Shown here piece by piece: positions 8,562 to 16,322 of a DNA stretch of 16,322 bases. A program made the position numbers and the translations under genes. This DNA is from Burkholderiaceae bacterium (GTDB taxonomy: Bacteria; Pseudomonadota; Gammaproteobacteria; Burkholderiales; Burkholderiaceae): the NCBI GenBank assembly GCA_023253905.1, contig JALREG010000011.1, positions 1-16,322 on the forward strand, read 5' to 3'. Every line of letters begins with the position of its first letter. Position 1 is the first letter of the stretch. The notes beneath the pieces are model-generated. The model did no database searches and was not told the DNA's origin. It saw nothing but the letters and a program-made list of their open reading frames with translations.

Positions 8562-8921
8562 ATGCGTACCACCCTGCAGATCAATTTCCGCGGCATGGAT
8601 GTTTCCCCTGCTCTGGAGCAGCTGATCCGGGAAAAAACCGAGAAGCTCGAACGGTTTCATCCCAACGTCACGGGCTGTCGCGTGGTGGTCGACAAGCCTC
8701 ATCACCACAAGGCTCAGGGCGAGCACTTCATCGTGAGCGTCGACGTGTCGGTGCCGGGCGCCAATATCGTCGCCAACCATGCCCACCATGAAGACGTGAA
8801 CGTTGCGCTGCGAGACGCTTTCCTTGCTGCGCGTCGCCAGGTGGAAGAGCATGCGCGTAAGCTCCGGGGCGATGTGAAGCAGCATTCGCTGCCGCAGGCG
8901 GTTGAAGCCACGGCAGAGTGA
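8562..8921 (+). CDS. HPF/RaiA-family ribosome-associated hibernation factor
   Basis: This 119-residue protein has the short HPF/RaiA fold pattern (beta-alpha-beta-beta-beta-alpha). The N-terminus TTLQINFRGMDVSPALEQLIREKTEKLERF is typical, followed by a central strand pair and a C-terminal amphipathic helix VNVALRDAFLAARRQVEEHARKL (79-101). Family members bind the 30S decoding region in slow growth and silence or dimerise ribosomes. It lacks the C-terminal dimerisation domain of long HPF. The loops are His-rich (HHHK at 47-50 and HAHH at 73-76), resembling a betaproteobacterial subfamily annotated as HPF/RaiA or sigma-54 modulation protein. The ATG at 8562 is preceded by AAAGGA six bases upstream. 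It probably has its own promoter in the 172-base gap after pyc, but I see no convincing -35/-10 pair there. The exact subtype (HPF, RaiA or another ribosome binder) cannot be settled by eye. Confidence 0.88.
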   Translation: MRTTLQINFRGMDVSPALEQLIREKTEKLERFHPNVTGCRVVVDKPHHHKAQGEHFIVSVDVSVPGANIVANHAHHEDVNVALRDAFLAARRQVEEHARKLRGDVKQHSLPQAVEATAE

Positions 8922-8971
8922 AGGCGGGAGCCGGGTAGCGCCGGCAGCAGCCTGAGGCTCGCTCGCGGTCA

Positions 8972-9002
8972 GGTCCTCGGGTCTTTGAAAGACCTTGGGG
9001 CC
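8972..9002. terminator. Strong imperfect hairpin in the convergent hpf-like/MFS gap
   Basis: The core GGTCTTTGAAAGACC (8980-8994) is a perfect inverted repeat. Flanking GGTCCT and GGGGCC extend it through G-U pairs across a two-base mismatch, giving a stem of about 14 positions. A second small hairpin, AGCGG/CCGCT (9003-9019), follows at once. Its position between two convergent stop codons suits a bidirectional transcription stop. There is no T-tract on either strand, so classical Rho-independent termination is uncertain. Confidence 0.42.
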
Positions 9003-9054
9003 AGCGGGCCCTATCCGCTCAGCGAGCCTTCCGAGCCAGCCGCTGCAGTGGGGC

Positions 9055-10377
9055 TTACCCTGTTGTGTCCGATTTGGTGTCCGACCGGCCGGGCACAGCA
9101 CGCACAGCGCCGGGCGCAGCGCGCCAGATCGCAAACGCCGCGAGTGCTGACATGGCCGCACCCAGCGCAAACGCGGGCAGATAGCTACCAGTGGCATCGT
9201 GAATCAGGCCGGTCACCCAGGGGCCGAGCGCGCCGCCAGTAATCGCAAGCAAACTGATCGTGCCGAAGATGGGGCCGTAGTGCGGGCTTTCGAACACATC
9301 CGCTGGAATGGCGCCGAACACCGAAGTCACCCCGTATCCGATGACCCCCTGCACCACCACCATCAGGCCCAGAAGCGGGAGAATCGGCCAGCGGGCGAGT
9401 GCGATCAGCAGGAGGCAGCACGCGATGAATCCGGCGCAGCCGACGCCCCATACGAGTTCGCGGCCCACCCGATCGGAAAGCCAGCCAAGCGCAATCTGTC
9501 CGGGTACGCCTGCAAGGCTCACCACACCCAGTGCCCAGGCAGCGAGCGTCGCGTCAAACCCCACCTCGAGCAGATAGCGGGTCTGGTGAACCTGTACCGC
9601 ATACCAGACGAAGAGCGCACTGGCATAACCGAGCGCGATCCACCAGAAGCGGTGCGTGCGAATCGCGAGACGCAGCGTCCATTCGACGCTCGTCCACGCC
9701 GGATCGACGCGCCGGGTGCGTTGCGCACCGGCCTGCCCGTTAACCCGGACGGGATCGCCGTCGGGTTGCAGGCCGAGGTCCGAGGGTCGTCTTCTCACCA
9801 GCAAATTGAGGGGTACCAGGACTGCCAGAATGAGACTACCCAGGATGAGGCAGGCGTGCCGCCAGCCGGCGGCGTCGATCAACTCCTGCATGACCGGCAG
9901 CAGCAGGATTGAACCCGCGCCTGCGCCGGCGTAGGCGATCGAGATGGCTAGCCCGCGCCTGCGCTCGAACCATGCTGACAGAAAGAGCCCGTGCCCGGTG
10001 TAGCCCAGGCAGACGCTGCCAAATCCCACCAGCAGGCCCAGGCTCAGATAGAACTCCCAGAGCGAGGACGCCTGGCTCGCGAGCAGCATGCCGAGGCCAC
10101 TTGCGAGCGCCCCCGCCTCCATCACCGGCACCGGTCCGAAGCGTTCCATTGCGCGGCCGAGTAGCGGGCTCAGGGCGGCCGAGACCAGAAAGCCGAACGA
10201 GAACGCGCCCGCTGTGTCGGCGCGGTCCCAGCCGAATTCATCGAGGATGGGCGGGTACACGAGCGAGAACGATGTCCGCGCGTTCACTGCCAGGGCCATC
10301 GACACGAACGCGATGCCGATGATCAACCAGCCATAAAAAAACGGCAGGCTTCGGGCGAGTCGGGGAACAAGGCGCAT
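9055..10377 (-). CDS. MFS transporter, monocarboxylate/oxalate-formate-antiporter-like
   Basis: The 440-residue protein has the hydrophobic profile of a 12-helix major facilitator carrier in the inner membrane. Its halves are joined by a charged cytoplasmic loop (about 195-245). The N-terminal FFYGWLIIGIAF, the helix 1-2 loop with YPPILDEFGWDRA (41-53), GRAMERFGP (74-82) and the second-half motif GWLSDRVGRE (298-307) are typical of monocarboxylate-porter/OFA-like MFS proteins. Those carriers move small organic anions with protons or by exchange. It is divergent from pobA across about 120 bases, which makes an aromatic or related carboxylate a reasonable substrate guess. It is not obviously the PcaK (AAHS) type normally paired with 4-hydroxybenzoate. 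Start ATG 10377 has AGGA nine bases upstream. The family is clear; the substrate is inference. Confidence 0.88.
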   Translation of the reverse strand: MRLVPRLARSLPFFYGWLIIGIAFVSMALAVNARTSFSLVYPPILDEFGWDRADTAGAFSFGFLVSAALSPLLGRAMERFGPVPVMEAGALASGLGMLLASQASSLWEFYLSLGLLVGFGSVCLGYTGHGLFLSAWFERRRGLAISIAYAGAGAGSILLLPVMQELIDAAGWRHACLILGSLILAVLVPLNLLVRRRPSDLGLQPDGDPVRVNGQAGAQRTRRVDPAWTSVEWTLRLAIRTHRFWWIALGYASALFVWYAVQVHQTRYLLEVGFDATLAAWALGVVSLAGVPGQIALGWLSDRVGRELVWGVGCAGFIACCLLLIALARWPILPLLGLMVVVQGVIGYGVTSVFGAIPADVFESPHYGPIFGTISLLAITGGALGPWVTGLIHDATGSYLPAFALGAAMSALAAFAIWRAAPGAVRAVPGRSDTKSDTTG

Positions 10378-10442
10378 TGATGGGAATCCTGCCCCAACAC
10401 TACACGCAACATGCCTGCCCGGCGAGCCGCCGCCTCGACCAG

Positions 10443-12907
<2,465 letters not shown>

Positions 12908-12942
12908 TAGAGCGGGGTTTTTCAGGCCATCCTGCAGCGGAC

Positions 12943-14058
12943 TCAGGCCTCGCGCATCATGCGCCAGAGATCGATTTTCATGGTGATCACGCAGCCGACA
13001 ATGATCGCGGCCGTCGTGATGAACGATCCCAGCGAGAGCGTGGACAAGCCGCTCAATCCCTGACCGATGGTGCAGCCCAGCGCCGTGACGCCGCCCACCC
13101 CCATCAGGACCCCGCCCAGCAGGTGGCGACGGAAATCGGCACCATCGGGAAACACTTCCTCGCGCCAGCTGCGTGTGGCGATAGCCCATGCGAGCGCACC
13201 CGCCACCATGCCGAGTGCCGTGGCGATGCCGAAGGTGATGTGGCGGGATTTGTCACTCCAGAACATGAGGAGCTCGAGCGTATAGGCAAAGGGCGCCACG
13301 AGCGACAGGGATTCGGGGCGGTTGCCCTGGGTGCCGATGTAGGCGGCCTCGAGGGTGTCGGGGTGCTCCTCGACAAAGCCGATGTGGCCGGTGACATACC
13401 AGCCGCCCACCACGATGAGACCGATCAGAACGCCGCCGGAAATCGAATAGGGTTCGTCGCGCCACATATCGCGGCTGGCGAGCGCGCCAAGTGTGAGCGC
13501 GACGCCCAGGACGGGGGGCAGCCAACGCTGGAGCACAGCGGCCTCGGTGCCCGTCCAGGCCGCGAGCAGCGCCGGTAATTCCTGGCTCGTGCCCAGATCA
13601 ATCACCACCTGATCGACGGTGGCTGAGCGCCAGACGCCGAACAGACCCTTGAGTGTCATGTAGGCCGAGATGCCCACCACCAGAAACACGAGCACCGATT
13701 TCAGGTTGCCGCCGCCCAGACGGATCAGCGTCTTGCTGGTGCAGCCTGAAGCGAGCGTCATACCCATACCGAACAGCAGGCCGCCCACGATATGCGAGAG
13801 CCATGGCAGCCGGCTGGTGGCATAAAGCGAGCGCGCGGTGCTGACCTGGTCTGTGACCTCGAATGCCCAGACGCCGAGAACGGCCACGCCGATCGCAAGG
13901 AGCCACATGCGCATGCGCGTCCAGCTGCCGATGTTGAGGATGTCGGAGATGGCGCCCAGCGTGCAGAAATGCGTGCGTGCCCCGATGAGGCCAAAGGCGG
14001 CACCGAGGCCAAAGCCCAACGCGGCGATGGCGCCGACGGATATGATCGCGGTTTCCAT
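12943..14058 (-). CDS. YeeE/YedE-family membrane permease (thiosulfate/sulfur-compound transporter-like)
   Basis: The 371-residue inner-membrane protein is an internally duplicated YeeE/YedE (sulf_transp) protein. The first half carries ARTHFCTLGA with C32 and LASGCTSKTLIRLGGGNLKS with C106. The second half repeats the pattern as ALGCTIGQGLSGLSTLSLGSF with C329. In the studied homologue TsuA, conserved membrane-facing cysteines pass thiosulfate inward, so the three cysteines here suggest transport of thiosulfate or another reduced sulfur species. One further cysteine (C356) follows. It has about nine hydrophobic segments and a soluble loop at 225-255. Start ATG 14058 lacks a clear Shine-Dalgarno. 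It is divergent from the MesD-like methionine synthase gene across about 80 bases. A TusA/TsuB sulfur-carrier partner, often adjacent, is absent here. The family is confident; the exact substrate is inferred. Confidence 0.9.
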   Translation of the reverse strand: METAIISVGAIAALGFGLGAAFGLIGARTHFCTLGAISDILNIGSWTRMRMWLLAIGVAVLGVWAFEVTDQVSTARSLYATSRLPWLSHIVGGLLFGMGMTLASGCTSKTLIRLGGGNLKSVLVFLVVGISAYMTLKGLFGVWRSATVDQVVIDLGTSQELPALLAAWTGTEAAVLQRWLPPVLGVALTLGALASRDMWRDEPYSISGGVLIGLIVVGGWYVTGHIGFVEEHPDTLEAAYIGTQGNRPESLSLVAPFAYTLELLMFWSDKSRHITFGIATALGMVAGALAWAIATRSWREEVFPDGADFRRHLLGGVLMGVGGVTALGCTIGQGLSGLSTLSLGSFITTAAIIVGCVITMKIDLWRMMREA

Positions 14059-14139
14059 GGGATTTGTATCTTACCGGCAGTGTGCGGCACGCCGCGCGAC
14101 CAACCCTTTTTTCTCCAGATGAACGGGAGTTATCAGCTC

Positions 14140-15159
14140 ATGTTCGAGACAAGCATTGCGGGCAGTCTGCCTAAACCCGGCTGGCTCGCCGAGACCGGAA
14201 AACTGTGGCCACGTTGGGGCACCGAGGGTGAAGCGTTGGCGCGTGCCAAGGCTGACGCCACGCTTGTGTGGCTGAAGCTTCAGGAAGACGCGGGGCTTGA
14301 TGTGATCGGCGATGGCGAGCAGTCGCGCCAGCACTTTGTGCATGGCTTTCTCGAGGCGGTAGAAGGCATCGACTTCGAGAACAAAGTGAAGATGGGCATT
14401 CGTAATAACCGCTATGACGCGATGGTGCCGCAGGTGGTGGGCCCGCTCACACTGCGCGGGCGGGTGCATGAGGCGGAAGCCAGGCTGCTTCGCGCGCACA
14501 CGACCCGCCGCATCAAGTTCACGCTGCCCGGCCCCATGACCATCGTCGACACGATCGCCGATCGCCACTATGGCGACCGGGTCCGCATGGCAATGGCCTT
14601 TGCCGATCTGCTCAACCAGGAGGCGCGTGCGCTTGAGGCTGACGGGGTCGACATCATTCAGTTCGATGAACCTGCCTTCAATGTCTACATGGACGAGGTA
14701 TGCGACTGGGGCATCGAGGCGCTGCACCGCGCGATCGAGGGCTTGCGCTGCACCACTGCGGTTCATATCTGCTACGGCTATGGCATCCAGGCCAATATCG
14801 ATTGGAAGCGCTCGCTGGGTAGTGAGTGGCGACAGTACGAGGTGGTGTTCCCGGCGCTCGCGCGAAGCCGAATCCATCAGGTGTCGCTCGAGTGCATCGC
14901 TTCACAGGTACCGATTGAACTGCTGCGGCTTCTCGAGGGTAAGGATGTGCTCCTGGGGGTGATTGATGTCGCGACCGACGCGGTCGAAACGCCTGCGCAG
15001 GTGGCCGATACCATCGCACGCGCGCTTGCTCATGTACCGCCGAACCGTCTCTTCGCGTGCACCAACTGCGGCATGGCGCCCATGAGCCGCGAGGTGGCGC
15101 TTGCGAAGCTGGAGGCGCTTGTGGCGGGCGCCCGGCTTGCGCGCGAGCGGCATGTCTGA
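14140..15159 (+). CDS. Short cobalamin-independent methionine synthase homologue (MetE C-terminal-like, MesD-like)
   Basis: The 339-residue protein corresponds only to the catalytic C-terminal barrel of MetE (about 750 residues). It carries AGSLPKPGWLAE, DGEQSRQHFVHGF, NNRYDAMVPQVVG, LPGPMTIVDTIADRHYGD, IIQFDEPAFNVYMDEV, AVHICYGYG, VSLECIASQVP and TNCGMAP. The His and Cys of HIC, the Glu of SLEC and the Cys of TNCG match the zinc/homocysteine ligands of MetE, so methyl transfer to homocysteine is expected. From memory the overall pattern (LPKPxWLA, DGEQxRQHF, ICYGYGI) fits MesD, a folate-independent methionine synthase that works with MesX (DUF1852) and oxygen. I assign it as MesD-like only. 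No DUF1852 gene is in the window. Start 14140 has GGGAG ten bases upstream; ATG 14119 (seven residues longer) is the alternative. The GTG start of the SDR gene follows 39 bases after the stop, so cotranscription is likely. Confidence 0.88.
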   Translation: MFETSIAGSLPKPGWLAETGKLWPRWGTEGEALARAKADATLVWLKLQEDAGLDVIGDGEQSRQHFVHGFLEAVEGIDFENKVKMGIRNNRYDAMVPQVVGPLTLRGRVHEAEARLLRAHTTRRIKFTLPGPMTIVDTIADRHYGDRVRMAMAFADLLNQEARALEADGVDIIQFDEPAFNVYMDEVCDWGIEALHRAIEGLRCTTAVHICYGYGIQANIDWKRSLGSEWRQYEVVFPALARSRIHQVSLECIASQVPIELLRLLEGKDVLLGVIDVATDAVETPAQVADTIARALAHVPPNRLFACTNCGMAPMSREVALAKLEALVAGARLARERHV

Positions 15160-15198
15160 GAAGCGTCCAGGCCTCTGACGCGGAGCGGAGAACGCAGG

Positions 15199-15969
15199 GT
15201 GCAGACGCAGTCTGATACACGCGCTGATCGTGGCGTGATGCTCATCACCGGCGGCAGCCGAGGCATTGGCGCGGCAACCGCGCGGCTTGCCGCTGCCGCA
15301 GGCTGGACGATTGCCCTCGTCTACCGTGACCGGATGCATGAGGCGGGGCAATTGGTTGACAGCATAGAAGCTGCGGGCGGGCGCGCGTTGGCGATCCGAG
15401 CCGACGTGTCCGATGAGCGCCAGATCATGGCAGCGTTCGAAGCGGCGGATTCGCTTGGGCGGCTGACCGCGCTCGTTAACAACGCTGGCATCACCGGTGG
15501 GGTCAGTCGCATCGAGGCGCTCGATGCCGCCATGCTCGAGTCGCTGCTCGCGATCAACGTACGGGCGCCACTCCTCTGCTCGCGCGAGGCCGTCAAGCGG
15601 ATGTCGACCCGGCATGGCGGCGCGGGCGGCGCGATCGTGAACCTCAGTTCGGGCGCGGCGCAGCTCGGCTCGGCGGGTGTTTGGGTGCACTACGCGGCCA
15701 CCAAGGGCGCGATCGATTCCATGACCATCGGTATGGCCCGCGAGTTGGGCGCAGATGGGATCCGGGTGAACGCAGTGCGCCCCGGTCCGATCGACACCGA
15801 GATTCATGCCGACCGTCCACCCGGCCAGCTCGATCAGATGGCGCGTTCGGCGCCGCTTGGCCGGGTCGGCACACCCGAGGAAATCGCGCGGGTGATCGTG
15901 TGGCTGTCCGATGGGGCACAGTCGTCCTATGTGACGGCCGCGCTGGTCGATGCCCGGGGCGGACTCTAG
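15199..15969 (+). CDS. Short-chain dehydrogenase/reductase (SDR, classical type)
   Basis: The 256-residue protein is a classical SDR with an NAD(P)-binding Rossmann fold: TGGSRGIG (17-24), NNAG (94-97), the catalytic tetrad N120, S151, Y165 and K169 (HYAATKG), and the RPGPIDTEIH segment (194-203). The shape is close to FabG and SDR-type glucose/ketone reductases. The C-terminus is short, ending DARGGL. Such enzymes reduce or oxidise a carbonyl/alcohol pair in the cytoplasm. The substrate is not evident from sequence. A basic residue in the YRDR segment (R43) after the second strand hints at NADPH preference. The GTG start at 15199 is supported by GGAG eight bases upstream (15187-15190). It probably forms a unit with the upstream methionine synthase homologue and is convergent with dinB across only 25 bases. 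Confidence 0.9.
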   Translation: MQTQSDTRADRGVMLITGGSRGIGAATARLAAAAGWTIALVYRDRMHEAGQLVDSIEAAGGRALAIRADVSDERQIMAAFEAADSLGRLTALVNNAGITGGVSRIEALDAAMLESLLAINVRAPLLCSREAVKRMSTRHGGAGGAIVNLSSGAAQLGSAGVWVHYAATKGAIDSMTIGMARELGADGIRVNAVRPGPIDTEIHADRPPGQLDQMARSAPLGRVGTPEEIARVIVWLSDGAQSSYVTAALVDARGGL

Positions 15970-15994
15970 CGGCGCTTGCCCGCAAGACTCGTGC

Positions 15995-16322
15995 TTAACC
16001 GCACGAGCTGGTGTGGGGCGGCTTGAGGGAGTCAAAGAGGGGTAACTGACGTGCGTCTGCGGGTGGGGCCGCTGCTCCGGGTTCAGCCGCGTGCAGGGCG
16101 GCGGTACGCGAGCGCGTCGCACCGGACGGGTAGCCCGCGTCGGATTCCTTCCGATTGAATGACGATTCCGCCAGTTGCGCGATCTGATCCGCCCGGCTGA
16201 GCGCGCCCACCCGCACACCTAGCAGGCGGAGCTTTCGTTCAAGCGGCACACGCTTCAGACAGCGCCCGGCTGCTGCGCGAATGAGCGTGGCCTCGGCAGT
16301 GGCCTCGGGCAAGGTCTGGTCG
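15995..16322 (-). CDS. dinB: DNA polymerase IV, C-terminal part (cut by right edge)
   Basis: About 108 C-terminal residues run in from the right edge on the minus strand. The stretch TLPEATAEATLIRAAAGRCL and the following RKLRLLGVRVGAL match the little-finger domain of Y-family polymerase IV, in particular the final LLGVRVSxL-type strand. A QLPLF motif about 15 residues from the C-terminus is a standard sliding-clamp (DnaN) binding peptide, separated from the little finger by a disordered linker, as in other DinB proteins. The enzyme performs error-prone translesion synthesis. The polymerase active site and start lie outside the window. The apparent start near 16312 is an internal codon: the frame stays open to the edge. 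It is convergent with the SDR gene. A Y-family polymerase other than DinB (ImuB-like) is less likely given the short tail ending after the clamp motif. Confidence 0.85.
   Translation of the reverse strand, partial: DQTLPEATAEATLIRAAAGRCLKRVPLERKLRLLGVRVGALSRADQIAQLAESSFNRKESDAGYPSGATRSRTAALHAAEPGAAAPPADARQLPLFDSLKPPHTSSCG

Noticed and set aside
12924..12950. AGGCC/GGCCT inverted repeat between the binding-protein and YeeE genes
   Set aside because: It has a five-base stem with a 17-base loop and no T-tract in the needed position on either strand, so it is not a credible terminator.
13792..14139. N-terminal extension of the methionine synthase frame
   Set aside because: It is antisense to the start of the YeeE gene and unrelated to the family. 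The conserved protein starts at about 14140.
15975..15986. CTTGC/GCAAG mini-hairpin between SDR and dinB
   Set aside because: Its two-base loop and five-base stem without a T-tract are too weak to call.
14902..16218. 438-residue minus-strand open frame across the methionine synthase, SDR and dinB genes
   Set aside because: It is antisense to two well-supported plus-strand genes and out of frame with dinB. The protein is rich in Arg, His and Pro with no motif.

Overview
The window reads as ordinary, densely coded chromosomal DNA from a high-GC proteobacterium. The gene set and protein styles (the pobA type, an orphan branched-chain-amino-acid-type binding protein, an HPF/RaiA subfamily protein, a YeeE/YedE permease) suggest a betaproteobacterium, probably Burkholderiales or a relative. 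That placement is inference from remembered families; no marker gene proves it. I see no tRNA, rRNA, CRISPR array, insertion sequence, phage gene or plasmid feature, and no gene-free stretch longer than about 175 bases.

Layout from left to right. (1) On the minus strand, the N-terminal part of a GNAT acetyltransferase runs off the left edge. A class II HDAC-type deacetylase lies directly upstream of it, so the two could form a reversible protein-acetylation pair like Bacillus AcuA/AcuC. (2) Divergent from these is a soluble (Si-specific) pyridine nucleotide transhydrogenase (sthA). (3) Converging on it is a kexin-like S8 serine protease with a C-terminal P-domain and a lipoprotein signal. (4) Divergent from the protease, with overlapping or nearly overlapping start codons, is a full-length single-chain pyruvate carboxylase (pyc), followed by a small HPF/RaiA-family ribosome hibernation protein. 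A convergent gap with a strong hairpin closes this block. (5) An MFS carrier (minus) is divergent from pobA (4-hydroxybenzoate 3-monooxygenase). pobA overlaps by four bases, through a TTGA junction, with a gene for a periplasmic substrate-binding protein. This looks like an aromatic-acid uptake and catabolism cluster. (6) A YeeE/YedE-type sulfur-compound permease (minus) is divergent from a short, core-type, cobalamin-independent methionine synthase homologue (MesD-like). An SDR oxidoreductase follows. (7) The C-terminal end of DNA polymerase IV (dinB, minus) runs off the right edge.

Functionally the window covers central metabolism (anaplerosis by Pyc, NADPH/NADH balance by SthA), aromatic catabolism (PobA and possible transporters), sulfur and methionine supply (YeeE and the MesD-like enzyme) and post-translational control (GNAT and deacetylase). 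I found no clearly novel multi-gene system. The points most worth a second look are the acetyltransferase/deacetylase pair, the stand-alone MesD-like methionine synthase without a visible MesX partner, the translationally coupled pobA and orphan binding protein, and the interlocked pyc/protease start region.
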